Assembly (NCBI RefSeq): GCF_900095225.1
Contig: NZ_LT607416.1
Location: forward strand, 409,192-473,191
DNA from: Pseudomonas sp. UMAB-08
Lineage (GTDB): Bacteria; Pseudomonadota; Gammaproteobacteria; Pseudomonadales; Pseudomonadaceae
Direction of reading: 5' to 3'
Length of the DNA stretch: 64,000 nucleotides
Shown here: piece after piece, positions 29,801-45,202 of the stretch
How the letters are laid out: each line of letters starts with the position of its first letter
Position numbering within the stretch: the first letter of the stretch is position 1
Notes under the pieces: model-generated
Seen by the model: only the letters and a program-made list of their open reading frames with translations
The model's database searches: none
What the model was told of the DNA's origin: nothing
Position numbers and translations under genes: made by a program

Positions 29801-30336
29801 AACGCATCATTGATCTGAAGCCGGCGCGAGACACGCAGACGGTAGCCGGTATGATCATTGCGTTGCGCGTCATGAAGAACAAAAAGGGCGACAAGATGGG
29901 TTTTATCACCCTCGATGACCGCTCTGGACGAATCGAGGCCTCACTGTTTGCCGAAGCGTTCCATTCGGCACAGTCGCTGTTGCAGACCGATGCGATGGTG
30001 GTGGTCGAAGGTGAGGTCAGCAATGATGACTTCTCCGGCGGCCTGCGGTTGCGTGCCAAACGGGTGATGAGCCTGGAAGATGCGCGAACCAATCTCGCCG
30101 AAAGCCTGCGTTTGAAGGTGCATGCCGATGCGCTCAAGGGCGATCGGCTGCGTTGGTTGGGCGATTTGTGCAAGCGCCATCGTGGCGCCTGTCCGATTAC
30201 CGTGGACTACACCGGGGCGGATGCCAAGGCGTTGCTGCAGTTTGGCGAGGGGTGGCGAATCGATCCGGCGGACAGCTTGATTCAAGCACTGCGTGACCAG
30301 TTCGGGCGTGAGAACGTCTTCCTGCAATACCGTTGA
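26815..30336 (+). CDS. dnaE: DNA polymerase III alpha subunit
   Basis: Replicative C-family polymerase. The 1173 residues begin [19 protein letters not shown], the PHP domain. The catalytic Asp pair lies in [15 protein letters not shown] near residue 400 and the third in the following palm segment. [34 protein letters not shown] and a C-terminal OB domain ([23 protein letters not shown]) are all present. Length matches gammaproteobacterial DnaE. It is preceded by a terminator and so needs its own promoter in the short 26792-26814 stretch or read-through. Confidence 0.98.
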   Translation: [1173 protein letters not shown]

Positions 30337-30472
30337 TAGCACGGGGCCTGTTAATCCAGCCTGCGTTCAACCATAATTTTTAATCTCGACCTGAATACGC
30401 CTGTTCCCGTAAGGTACGGCGTTAACGGATCAACCGGCCGGCCTCTTGGCCGTCGACCCAAGACGGATGCCT

Positions 30473-31420
30473 ATGAACCCGAATTTTCTTGATTTCGAAC
30501 AGCCGATCGCTGACCTGCAAGCCAAGATCGAAGAGCTGCGCTTGGTCGGTAATGACAACTCGCTGAATATCGGCGACGAAATCTCTCGTCTGCAAGAAAA
30601 GAGCAACACGCTCACCGAAAACATTTTTGGCAATCTGACCAGCTGGCAGATTGCGCGGATGGCACGTCATCCGCGTCGTCCTTATACCCTGGACTACATC
30701 TCGCACATTTTCACCGAGTTCGACGAACTGCACGGTGATCGGCACTTCTCGGATGATGCTGCCATCGTCGGCGGTATTGCGCGTCTGGAAGACCAGCCAG
30801 TGATGGTGATCGGTCACCAGAAAGGCCGTGAAGTACGCGAGAAAGTTCGCCGCAACTTCGGCATGCCACGTCCTGAAGGCTATCGTAAAGCCTGCCGCCT
30901 GATGGAAATGGCCGAGCGCTTCAAAATGCCGATTCTGACCTTCATCGACACGCCGGGCGCCTACCCGGGTATCGACGCCGAAGAGCGTAACCAGAGCGAA
31001 GCGATTGCCTGGAACCTGCGTGTCATGTCCCGCTTGAAAACCCCGATCATTGCCACAGTTATCGGCGAGGGTGGTTCTGGCGGTGCGTTGGCCATCGGCG
31101 TTTGCGATCAATTGAACATGCTCCAGTATTCGACCTACGCGGTTATTTCGCCGGAAGGTTGCGCGTCGATTCTGTGGAAAACTGCCGAAAAAGCTCCCGA
31201 TGCCGCTGACGCAATGGGCATTACCGCTGACCGTCTCAAAGGTTTGGGTATCGTTGATAAAGTCATCGGTGAACCGTTGGGCGGCGCCCATCGCGACCCG
31301 GCGATGGCTGCTGCTTCGATCCGTCAGGAATTAAGCAGCCAATTGGCGATGCTCAAGAAGTTCGATACCGACGCGTTGCTGGCGCGTCGTTATGAGCGCC
31401 TGATGAGCTACGGTCTCTGA
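30473..31420 (+). CDS. accA: Acetyl-CoA carboxylase carboxyltransferase subunit alpha
   Basis: With AccD, transfers CO2 from biotin to acetyl-CoA to give malonyl-CoA. The 315 residues begin [23 protein letters not shown]. They include [29 protein letters not shown], and [16 protein letters not shown], the oxyanion-hole and CoA-binding segments. ATG 30473 is the conserved start; the frame is open to 30446 without family similarity. A 136-bp gap after dnaE probably contains its promoter. Confidence 0.97.
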   Translation: MNPNFLDFEQPIADLQAKIEELRLVGNDNSLNIGDEISRLQEKSNTLTENIFGNLTSWQIARMARHPRRPYTLDYISHIFTEFDELHGDRHFSDDAAIVGGIARLEDQPVMVIGHQKGREVREKVRRNFGMPRPEGYRKACRLMEMAERFKMPILTFIDTPGAYPGIDAEERNQSEAIAWNLRVMSRLKTPIIATVIGEGGSGGALAIGVCDQLNMLQYSTYAVISPEGCASILWKTAEKAPDAADAMGITADRLKGLGIVDKVIGEPLGGAHRDPAMAAASIRQELSSQLAMLKKFDTDALLARRYERLMSYGL

Positions 31421-31440
31421 GTCAAGATTGCATTTGCGGA

Positions 31441-31470
31441 TAAGCCCGCTCCTTTGCAGGAGCCGGCTTA
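31441..31470. repeat. REP-like inverted repeat after accA
   Basis: TAAGCCCGCTCCT and AGGAGCCGGCTTA form a 13-bp stem with one mismatch and a 4-nt loop, 20 nt past the accA stop. The right arm resembles the AGGAGCCGGCTTG core of Pseudomonas REP elements. No T tract follows, so it is more likely a REP copy or mRNA 3'-end stabiliser than a terminator. Confidence 0.55.
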
Positions 31471-31501
31471 TCCTCAATCAGACGCACAGCGGCTGTCGTC
31501 C

Positions 31502-32839
31502 ATGACTACGTTCAAGCACTGCAATAACGATCTGCGCTCCAGGTTGCTTCGCACCCTCGAGCCCTGGCGCAATGCTCCGGCCTGGCGCATTGCGTTTTCC
31601 GGCGGTCTGGACTCCTCCGTTCTGCTGCACCTTCTGGCTGATCTCGCTACCCGCGAAGCATTGCCGCCCTTATCTGCGATTTATATCCATCACGGCCTCC
31701 AGGCTGCGGCAGACGCGTGGCCCGAGCATTGTGCTCAGGTGTGTCGGGCCTTGGGCGTGCCGCTGCAGGTGATGGCGGTGCAGGTTGAGCCTGGCGCCAG
31801 TCTCGAGCGCGCGGCTCGTGAGGCGCGTTATACGGCGTTCAGTCAGGTGCTGGCGCCAGGCGAGGTGCTGTTGACCGCCCAGCATCGCGATGATCAGGCC
31901 GAAACCCTGCTGTTTCGTCTGTTGCGCGGGGCGGGTGTGCGTGGTCTTGCGGCGATGCCTGAACAGCGCGCGCTAGGAAGAGGGCAGTTGTTGCGGCCTT
32001 TGCTCGACGTCTCGCGCGCAACGCTGGAGATGTATGCCCGCGAACAGGGATTGAGCTGGGTCGAAGACCCCAGCAATAAAGACAGCCGGTTTTCCCGAAA
32101 TTACCTGCGTCAGCTCATTCTGCCCTCTTTGACCGAGCGCTGGCCTCAAGCTGCCGCGAACATGGCACGAACCGCTGCGCATCTGTCTGAGGCGCAAGGG
32201 CTGCTCGACGAGTTGGCCGAGCAGGACCTGGCGCAGACCGGTACCGACGCACCCTTCGCCTGGCTGGGTTTGCCATCGTTGGCGCTCGACCCTCTAAAAG
32301 CCCTTTCTCCGGCACGCCAACGCAATGCGTTGCGCCATTGGCTCGGGTCTTTGACGCGCCTGCCGGACAGCGAACATTGGGTCGGTTGGGACAGTTTGCG
32401 TGACGCCGGCCGCGAGGCTCGACCGATCTGGCGTCTTGCCGACGGTGAACTGCATCGCGCCGAGGGGCGTATCTGGTGGCTGGCGGGTGCCTGGTTGCAG
32501 CAGCCAGTCGCCTCGATAGCCTGGGCAGATCCTCGGCAGACATTGAGTTTGCCGGGCAATGGCTGGCTTGAGTTTGCCAATGATGCCCCGGTCGGTGAGT
32601 TGCAGGTGCGTTATCGCCAAGGCGGTGAGCTCATGCATCTGCCGGGGCGAGGGCATCGAGACCTCAAGCGCTTGCTCAACGAGAGTAGTTTGCCGGTGTT
32701 TGCCCGTGGCCGATTGCCGCTGGTGTACCGCGGTGACCAGTTATTGGCGGTTGCCAACCTGCCCGAATTGGACGGAACAGCCCATGGCGACTGGCGATTG
32801 CGCTGGCATGCGCCGACGAACGACCAAAGTTTGAGCTGA
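31502..32839 (+). CDS. tilS: tRNA(Ile)-lysidine synthetase
   Basis: Attaches lysine to C34 of the CAU-anticodon tRNA(Ile), changing its codon and amino acid identity. The 445 residues carry the PP-loop SGGLDSS at 33-39, IHHGLQAAADAWPEHC near 62, TAQHRDDQAETLLFRLLRG near 125, and the C-terminal TilS domains. The family's usual start is ATG 31502; an in-frame TTG at 31454 lies in the REP-like hairpin. Its ribosome binding site is weak. The TTGAGC in its last codons may double as the -35 of the pyrG promoter. Confidence 0.95.
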   Translation: MTTFKHCNNDLRSRLLRTLEPWRNAPAWRIAFSGGLDSSVLLHLLADLATREALPPLSAIYIHHGLQAAADAWPEHCAQVCRALGVPLQVMAVQVEPGASLERAAREARYTAFSQVLAPGEVLLTAQHRDDQAETLLFRLLRGAGVRGLAAMPEQRALGRGQLLRPLLDVSRATLEMYAREQGLSWVEDPSNKDSRFSRNYLRQLILPSLTERWPQAAANMARTAAHLSEAQGLLDELAEQDLAQTGTDAPFAWLGLPSLALDPLKALSPARQRNALRHWLGSLTRLPDSEHWVGWDSLRDAGREARPIWRLADGELHRAEGRIWWLAGAWLQQPVASIAWADPRQTLSLPGNGWLEFANDAPVGELQVRYRQGGELMHLPGRGHRDLKRLLNESSLPVFARGRLPLVYRGDQLLAVANLPELDGTAHGDWRLRWHAPTNDQSLS

Positions 32840-32859
32840 AAGGCCATTTCCGGTAGACT
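32831..32859 (+). promoter_or_regulatory. Putative sigma70 promoter for pyrG
   Basis: TTGAGC (32831-32836, in the tilS end) and TAGACT (32854-32859) are separated by 17 nt. Transcription from it would give a leader of about 240 nt before pyrG, containing the candidate leader peptide at 33019. Confidence 0.55.
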
Positions 32860-33018
32860 ACGCTCCCTTCTTGATACAGCTTCTGTGGATTCTTCTGAAT
32901 TGACGGAAGTTGCCGATTACCAGGCAGTTTTTGCTGGGCGATTCTCAAAAATGTAGCGAGCAACAGGCAGGATTTTTCAGTCTGCCGGTCCCAACGCAGC
33001 AATTTTCAGGAGTGCACT

Positions 33019-35590
<2,572 letters not shown>

Positions 35591-35591
35591 A

Positions 35592-37033
<1,442 letters not shown>

Positions 37034-37108
37034 GCTGGAGATGGTAAAAAGACAACGGGCGCTGTAAGAAAAGTCGGCATAGCTGACGATTCTGCCAGCG
37101 CATGAGTG

Positions 37109-37135
37109 ATTGAGCCTGGTTTTGCCAGGCTCAAT
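37109..37135. terminator. Hairpin between eno and ftsB
   Basis: Perfect 11-bp stem ATTGAGCCTGG / CCAGGCTCAAT with a 5-nt loop, 75 nt after the eno stop. No downstream T run on the plus strand, so termination may be partial. Confidence 0.55.
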
Positions 37136-37198
37136 GCCCTCGCTCGATTTTCAACGTGTCGGCATCGCTGTCTTTTCCACTGAGTACCTGAATATTCA

Positions 37199-37477
37199 AT
37201 GCGCAGTCCTAACTGGTTGTTCCTCATCTTGCTTCTGCTGCTGGCCGGCCTGCAGTATCGCCTTTGGGTGGGCAACGGAAGCCTGGCGCAAGTGGCCAGT
37301 CTGACCCAGCAAATCGCTGATCAGCATGCTGAAAACGATACGCTACTGGAACGCAACCGGGTTCTCGATGCGGAAGTGCTCGAGCTGAAAAAAGGCCTGG
37401 AAACCGTTGAAGAACGGGCGCGTCACGAATTGGGCATGGTCAAGGATGGCGAAACCCTTTATCAGTTGGCCCAATGA
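37199..37477 (+). CDS. ftsB: FtsB, cell division protein
   Basis: Small bitopic membrane protein of the FtsQLB divisome subcomplex. The 92 residues begin with a short cytoplasmic MRSPNW, one membrane span (LFLILLLLLAGLQYRLWVG), and a periplasmic coiled coil (about residues 30-72) ending in the conserved EERARHELGMVKDGETLYQ motif. The stop overlaps ispD by 4 nt. The eno-ftsB-ispD order is widespread in gammaproteobacteria. Confidence 0.95.
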   Translation: MRSPNWLFLILLLLLAGLQYRLWVGNGSLAQVASLTQQIADQHAENDTLLERNRVLDAEVLELKKGLETVEERARHELGMVKDGETLYQLAQ

Positions 37478-38181
37478 CATCTGCTCTACCTGCCTTCTGG
37501 GCAGTGATTCCTGCCGCGGGCGTTGGCGCTCGCATGGCGGCTGACCGGCCCAAGCAGTACCTGCAACTGGGCAGGCTCACTATTCTTGAACACAGCCTTA
37601 ATTGTTTTCTCGATCACCCCCAACTCAAGGGACTGGTGATCAGTCTGGCTGTGGATGATCCCTATTGGCCGACCCTGGCATGCTCTACAGACTCGCGGAT
37701 CCAGCGCGTGGCGGGCGGGCGGGAGCGGGCAGACTCAGTGCTCAATGCGTTGTTGCACCTCCACGCGCAAGGCGCTCATGACGATGACTGGGTGCTGGTT
37801 CACGATGCGGCTCGTCCGAATCTGTCGCGCGTGGACCTGGACACGCTGCTGTACGAATTGGCTGACGATCCTGTCGGTGGTCTGTTGGCCGTTCCGGCTC
37901 GCGACACACTCAAGCGTGCGGACAGTAATGGGCGCGTCACTGAAACCGTTGATCGCAGCTTGATCTGGCAGGCCTACACGCCGCAGATGTTCCGCCTCGG
38001 CGCGCTGCACCGGGCCTTGGCTGACAGCCTGGTATCGGATATCAGTATCACCGATGAAGCCTCCGCCATCGAATGGGCAGGTCAGTCTCCCCGGCTGATC
38101 GAGGGTCGTTCAGACAACATCAAGGTGACCCGCCCCGAAGACCTCGAATGGCTGCGTCAGCGTCGAGACTTCAAGGATTGA
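37474..38181 (+). CDS. ispD: IspD, 2-C-methyl-D-erythritol 4-phosphate cytidylyltransferase
   Basis: Third MEP-pathway step: forms CDP-ME from MEP and CTP. The 235 residues start with the nucleotide-binding loop AVIPAAGVGARMAADRPKQYLQL. They include VLVHDAARPNLSRVDLD near residue 108, and end with TDEASAIEWAG and GRSDNIKVTRPEDL. It overlaps ftsB by 4 nt, but here it is 3 kb from ispF, with the formaldehyde detoxification genes in between. Confidence 0.97.
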   Translation: MTSALPAFWAVIPAAGVGARMAADRPKQYLQLGRLTILEHSLNCFLDHPQLKGLVISLAVDDPYWPTLACSTDSRIQRVAGGRERADSVLNALLHLHAQGAHDDDWVLVHDAARPNLSRVDLDTLLYELADDPVGGLLAVPARDTLKRADSNGRVTETVDRSLIWQAYTPQMFRLGALHRALADSLVSDISITDEASAIEWAGQSPRLIEGRSDNIKVTRPEDLEWLRQRRDFKD

Positions 38182-38197
38182 GCCCGGCGAAGTCGCT

Positions 38198-39094
38198 TTA
38201 ATCGCGATACTCCTTACACAGCGCCAACCCGGCCTTCAGATGTTCGACCAACTTGCGCACCTTGGGCGACAGATGCCGTTGCTGTGGATAAAGCGCCCAG
38301 ACCGCCGTGTTGGGGGGTTGATGAGCGTCCAGCAACGAAATCAACGCGCCACTGTTCAGGTGTTCAAGCACGTAGTAGTCCGGCAGCTGACACAATCCAA
38401 TACCCTGCAGCGCCGCGTCGAGCACGGCCTGTCCGCTGTTGCAGCGCCAGTTGCCTTGAACGCGTTGCGAGAACTCCCGACCATTCTGTTGCAGTTGCCA
38501 GGTGTCGCTGCTGCCGATCAAGCAGTTGTGGCGGTTCAGTTCCGACAGGCTGTGCGGTCGGCCATAGTGCTCAAGGTAAGAGGGCGATGCGCACAGGTAC
38601 ATGCGCCGAGGCGCCAGGCGGGTGGCAATCAGCCTTGAGTCTTGCAGGCGACCCAGGCGAATCGCCAGATCGAGGCCTTCGTGCACCAGATCCAGCGTGC
38701 GGTTGCTCAGCTCGATATCCACACGCAATTGTGGATACAACATCATGAAACCGGTCACCAGCGGTGCAATAAAGCGCTCTCCATACGCCACGGCGCAAGT
38801 CATGCGCAGCAGGCCTTTAGGTTCGCTGGTGAGGTCGCCTATCGCGCGCAGTGCTTCTTCGCGACCATCCTGCAGGCGCTGACAGTGCTGAAGAAATGTC
38901 TGCCCGGCTTCGGTCAAGGCTACGCGCCGGGTGCTGCGATACAGCAGCCGGGTTTGCAGGCGTTCTTCGAGCCTGGCGATCTGTCGGCTGATGTGTGACG
39001 ACGAAACGCCCAAACGCTCTGCCGCAGCGGTGAACTGCCCGCATTCAGCTACCGCTACAAACTCATCGAGCCCTTCCCAGCGATTGGCGTACAT
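38198..39094 (-). CDS. gfnR: LysR-family regulator of formaldehyde detoxification (GfnR-like)
   Basis: LysR-type regulator of 298 residues, with an N-terminal winged helix-turn-helix (FVAVAECGQFTAAAERLGVSSSHISRQIARLEERL, residues 12-46) and an effector-binding domain after about residue 90. It is divergent from adhC with 105 bp between the two start codons, the standard geometry for a LysR regulator and its target. The P. aeruginosa gene in this place is GfnR, which activates the glutathione-dependent formaldehyde pathway; the assignment rests on that synteny. The effector is probably formaldehyde-derived but is not shown by the sequence. Confidence 0.82.
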   Translation of the reverse strand: MYANRWEGLDEFVAVAECGQFTAAAERLGVSSSHISRQIARLEERLQTRLLYRSTRRVALTEAGQTFLQHCQRLQDGREEALRAIGDLTSEPKGLLRMTCAVAYGERFIAPLVTGFMMLYPQLRVDIELSNRTLDLVHEGLDLAIRLGRLQDSRLIATRLAPRRMYLCASPSYLEHYGRPHSLSELNRHNCLIGSSDTWQLQQNGREFSQRVQGNWRCNSGQAVLDAALQGIGLCQLPDYYVLEHLNSGALISLLDAHQPPNTAVWALYPQQRHLSPKVRKLVEHLKAGLALCKEYRD

Positions 39095-39136
39095 CGATTA
39101 TCCCTGTACAGCAATAATGTTTTGCTTTTGACCTGA

Positions 39137-40312
<1,176 letters not shown>

Positions 40313-40320
40313 GGTCTGTC

Positions 40321-41166
40321 ATGAGCCTGGAAAACCTGTCCTGCCAGAAAAGCTTCGGTGGCTGGCACAAGCGCTACAAGCATCATTCCGATGTGCTCGG
40401 CTGCGACATGGTGTTTGCCGTTTACCTGCCACCGCAAGCGGAGCAGGGCGGTAAATTGCCGGTGGTGTATTGGCTGTCCGGATTGACCTGTACCGATGAA
40501 AACTTCATGCACAAGGCAGGGGCGCAACGGATCGCGGCCGAGCTGGGGTTGATCATCGTCGCCCCCGACACCAGTCCGCGCGGGCCGGATGTGCCGGGTG
40601 ATCCGGATGGCGCATGGGATTTTGGTCTGGGTGCCGGCTTTTATCTGAACGCCACCCAGCAACCCTGGGCGAAGAACTATCGCATGCATGACTATGTGGT
40701 GAACGAGCTGCCGACACTGGTCGAGGCGCATTTTCCGGCTTCGGACCGGCGCGGGATCAGCGGTCACTCCATGGGCGGACACGGGGCGTTGGTGTGCGCT
40801 TTGCGTAATCCGGGGCGCTATCAGTCCGTGTCAGCTTTTTCGCCGATCAGCAATCCGATGGACTGCCCATGGGGTCAGAAGGCTTTCTCCCGTTACCTTG
40901 GGGATGAGCGTTCGCGCTGGCGCGAATGGGATGCGAGTGTGTTGATCGCCGAGGCTTCGGAAAAACTGCCGATCCTCGTCGATCAGGGTGATCGTGATGA
41001 TTTCCTCGCCAATCAGCTCAAGCCCGAGGTGCTGGTGCAGGCGGCAAAATCTGCTAAACATCCGCTCACCTTGCGTATGCAGCCCGGTTATGACCACAGC
41101 TATTTCTTCATCGCGAGCTTTATCGAAGATCACTTACGTCATCATGGGTTCGCTCTAAGCGGTTAA
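40321..41166 (+). CDS. fghA: S-formylglutathione hydrolase
   Basis: Second formaldehyde detoxification step: hydrolyses S-formylglutathione to formate and glutathione. Esterase D family, 281 residues, with the nucleophile in [14 protein letters not shown] near residue 145, the Asp in [11 protein letters not shown] near 222 and the His in [16 protein letters not shown] near 257. Eight nucleotides separate it from adhC, so both are probably expressed together under GfnR control. Confidence 0.96.
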   Translation: MSLENLSCQKSFGGWHKRYKHHSDVLGCDMVFAVYLPPQAEQGGKLPVVYWLSGLTCTDENFMHKAGAQRIAAELGLIIVAPDTSPRGPDVPGDPDGAWDFGLGAGFYLNATQQPWAKNYRMHDYVVNELPTLVEAHFPASDRRGISGHSMGGHGALVCALRNPGRYQSVSAFSPISNPMDCPWGQKAFSRYLGDERSRWREWDASVLIAEASEKLPILVDQGDRDDFLANQLKPEVLVQAAKSAKHPLTLRMQPGYDHSYFFIASFIEDHLRHHGFALSG

Positions 41167-41189
41167 TGTTGGACAAAGTAGGTAGAATC

Positions 41190-41218
41190 ACGCCCTGACT
41201 TTTTCGGGGCGTTTTTTT
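41190..41218 (+). terminator. Intrinsic terminator ending at the ispF start codon
   Basis: Nine-pair stem (ACGCCCTGA / TCGGGGCGT, one G-U pair) with a 5-nt loop and seven T at 41212-41218. The next base, 41219, is the A of the ispF ATG. It should terminate fghA transcripts. The only Shine-Dalgarno-like run for ispF (GGGGCG, 41206-41211) is its 3' arm. Confidence 0.85.
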
Positions 41219-41692
41219 ATGCGTATTGGCCACGGCTACGATGTGCACCGTTTCGCTGAAGGCGATTTCATCACCTTGGGTGGCGTGCGGATCGCGCACG
41301 GCTTCGGGCTGCTCGCCCATTCCGATGGCGACGTGCTGCTGCACGCACTCAGCGATGCCTTGCTCGGCGCGGCAGCGCTGGGGGATATTGGCAGGCACTT
41401 TCCAGACACGGACCCGCAATTCAAGGGCGCAGACAGTCGCGCTTTGTTGCGTCACGTGGTCACATTGGTCAATAACAAAGGCTGGAAAGTCGGCAACATC
41501 GACGCCACCATTGTTGCCCAGGCACCGAAAATGGCCCCGCATATCGAATCGATGCGCGCGCTGATTGCCGCGGATCTTCACGTCGAGTTGGATCAAGTGA
41601 ACGTAAAAGCTACCACCACCGAAAAACTCGGCTTTGTTGGCCGTGAAGAGGGCATCGCGGTTCATGCTGTCGCCTTGTTGCTCTCGGCATGA
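41219..41692 (+). CDS. ispF: IspF, 2-C-methyl-D-erythritol 2,4-cyclodiphosphate synthase
   Basis: Fifth MEP-pathway step; zinc-dependent cyclisation of CDP-ME-2-phosphate. The 157 residues begin [12 protein letters not shown] with zinc ligands Asp8 and His10, then [22 protein letters not shown] with the third ligand, and [12 protein letters not shown] and [16 protein letters not shown]. The ATG directly follows the T run of a terminator, so ispF needs a promoter within or just before that hairpin; TAGAAT at 41183-41188 is a possible -10. Overlaps truD by 4 nt. Confidence 0.97.
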   Translation: MRIGHGYDVHRFAEGDFITLGGVRIAHGFGLLAHSDGDVLLHALSDALLGAAALGDIGRHFPDTDPQFKGADSRALLRHVVTLVNNKGWKVGNIDATIVAQAPKMAPHIESMRALIAADLHVELDQVNVKATTTEKLGFVGREEGIAVHAVALLLSA

Positions 41693-42734
41693 CGGAACTC
41701 GAATTGTTGGGCCCGCGCGCCTATGGTGACGCCTTGGGTACTGCGGTGCTCAAAGCCACGGCCGAAGATTTCCAGGTTGATGAAGTCCTGGATATTCCGT
41801 TGTCCGGCGACGGAGAGCATCTGTGGTTGTGGGTCGAGAAGCGAGGCCTGAACACCGAAGAAGCGGCCCGCCGCCTGGCACGTGCTGCCGGTGTGCCGTT
41901 GCGAACCGTCAGTTATGCGGGCTTGAAGGATCGTCAGGCGTTGACGCGTCAGTGGTTCAGCTTGCACCTGCCGGGCAAGGCCGACCCTGATCTGTCAGCG
42001 GCTCAGGACGACACCCTGAAAATCCTGAAAATCGGCCGTCATAAACGCAAACTGAACCGCGGCGCTCACGCGGCCAATGGCTTTACCTTGCGCCTGACCC
42101 AGTTGCAGGCGGATCACGCGGCCTTGCAGGCGCGCCTCGAATTGATCGCCAGCCACGGCATCCCCAATTATTTTGGCGCCCAGCGTTTTGGCTGGCAGGG
42201 CGGTAACCTGGGCGAAGCCCGTGAGTACGCCTCGCGTCAGGCATTGCCGGAACAACGCAATGTGCGTTCGCGATTGTTGTCGACGGCTCGCAGCTATCTG
42301 TTCAATCAGGTGCTGGCGGCGCGGGTGGCGGATGGCAGTTGGCAGCGGGCGCAGGTGGGTGATCTGCTGGCGTTCACTGACAGCCGCAGCTTTTTCCCTG
42401 CTGGCGAGGCTGAGTGCAGTGACCCGCGTCTGGCTATTCTTGACCTGCACCCGACCGGACCGCAGTGGGGCGAAGGTGATTCGCCTGCGACCGGCATCAC
42501 TGGCGAGCTTGAACAAGCCGTCGCTGATCGCGAACCCGCGTTGCGCGATTGGCTGATCAAAGCCGGCATGGAACACGAACGTCGAATCCTGCGGCTGCCC
42601 ATTGGTGGGTTGACGTGGCATTATCCCGAGCCTGACATTCTGCAATTGGAATTCGTCCTTCCGGCCGGATGCTTCGCCACCGTATTGGTGCGTGAGCTCG
42701 TCGATCTGGTGGCGGTGGGGCAGACGGACAGCTC

Positions 42735-42747
<13 letters not shown>
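41689..42747 (+). CDS. truD: TruD, tRNA pseudouridine(13) synthase
   Basis: Makes pseudouridine 13 in tRNA(Glu). The 352 residues include [12 protein letters not shown] near residue 24, the catalytic Asp81 in [17 protein letters not shown], and [18 protein letters not shown] near residue 155, followed by the TRUD insertion domain and a C-terminal RRILRLP...[16 protein letters not shown]. It overlaps ispF by 4 nt and surE by 13 nt. Confidence 0.96.
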
Positions 42748-44161
<1,414 letters not shown>

Positions 44162-44347
44162 GGCTCGTTACGGCCCGTAATGAATTCTACCCGGTCATCA
44201 AGGTCCTATAGCCTACGTGCAGGTTAACGCAGTATCTTGAATGAGTGCTGTAACGCACGGTTTTGTAACCAGTTAAGTATTAGCTGCCAGCCGTTATTAC
44301 GGCACAATAGGCAACTTAAATTCAGTCACCAGTAAAGGGAGTGGCGG

Positions 44348-45193
44348 GTGAGTCTCACAGTCATTCGACAGCGTATGTCTATAACAAGCTTTCAGCGCCT
44401 GGTGATTGGCATTGCCTTCGGTATATTTCTAGCCGGCTGCTCCAGCACGCCTTCTGGCGGGGTGAGGGTTGTCGATCGTAACAAGGCGGCGCCCCAACGG
44501 CAGGCAGTTACAACCGGACAGTACGTGGTGCGGCGTAGCGACACCCTTTTCTCCATTGCATTTCGTTACGGCTGGGACTGGAAAGCGCTGGCCGAACGCA
44601 ATCAGATTCCTGCGCCCTATACCATCCACCCAGGTCAGACGATTCGCTTTGATGGCCGGTCAAGTTCCGCGCCGACGTCAGTCGCTTCCACATCCGATGT
44701 AGCCCCTTCCGGTTCGATCAAAACCACCGTGATCTCTCGCCCTATCGGGGTTGTGCCGGTGATTATTCCTGCTCCTTCCGGGACTCCCGCGACAACGCCG
44801 ATACAGGCTGTAGGACGTTCACCCACAGGGTGGGCGTGGCCATCTAATGGCATTTTGATAGGTAAATTTTCTTCAAACGGTAGTTTGAATAAAGGAATTG
44901 ATATCGCAGGGGATTTGGGACAGCCTGTTTTGGCTGCGTCTGATGGTTCGGTGGTGTACGCCGGGAGTGGCTTGCGGGGCTACGGCGAGTTGGTAATCAT
45001 CAAACACAGCGACACCTACGTCAGTGCTTACGGACATAACCGTAGGCTGTTGGTTCGGGAGGGGCAGCAGGTCAAGGTCGGACAGACAATTGCTGAAATG
45101 GGGTCAACGGGGACTGACCGGGTGAAACTGCATTTTGAGATTCGCCGTCAAGGTAAACCTGTAGATCCGCTGGAATTCCTGCCACGTCGTTGA
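44348..45193 (+). CDS. nlpD: NlpD-like lipoprotein with LysM and degenerate LytM (M23) domain
   Basis: Outer-membrane lipoprotein that in E. coli activates the amidase AmiC during cell separation. The 281 residues have a signal peptide ending in a lipobox (IFLAGC), a LysM domain (YVVRRSDTLFSIAFRYGWDWKAL, about residues 58-100), a Ser/Thr/Pro linker, and a C-terminal M23-type domain. Two expected zinc ligands are changed: the HxxxD position reads NKGID and the HxH position KLH. It is therefore probably a regulator, not a peptidase, as for NlpD. Start GTG 44348 has AAGGGAG 6 nt upstream; ATG 44375 is an alternative. rpoS promoters often lie inside this gene. Confidence 0.92.
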   Translation: MSLTVIRQRMSITSFQRLVIGIAFGIFLAGCSSTPSGGVRVVDRNKAAPQRQAVTTGQYVVRRSDTLFSIAFRYGWDWKALAERNQIPAPYTIHPGQTIRFDGRSSSAPTSVASTSDVAPSGSIKTTVISRPIGVVPVIIPAPSGTPATTPIQAVGRSPTGWAWPSNGILIGKFSSNGSLNKGIDIAGDLGQPVLAASDGSVVYAGSGLRGYGELVIIKHSDTYVSAYGHNRRLLVREGQQVKVGQTIAEMGSTGTDRVKLHFEIRRQGKPVDPLEFLPRR

Positions 45194-45202
45194 TCGGTTA
45201 CC

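Noticed and set aside
26836..29802. 988-codon open frame antisense to dnaE
   Set aside because: It lies entirely opposite an essential, highly conserved gene; high GC with third-position bias leaves the antisense frame open. No recognisable domain and no independent start region.
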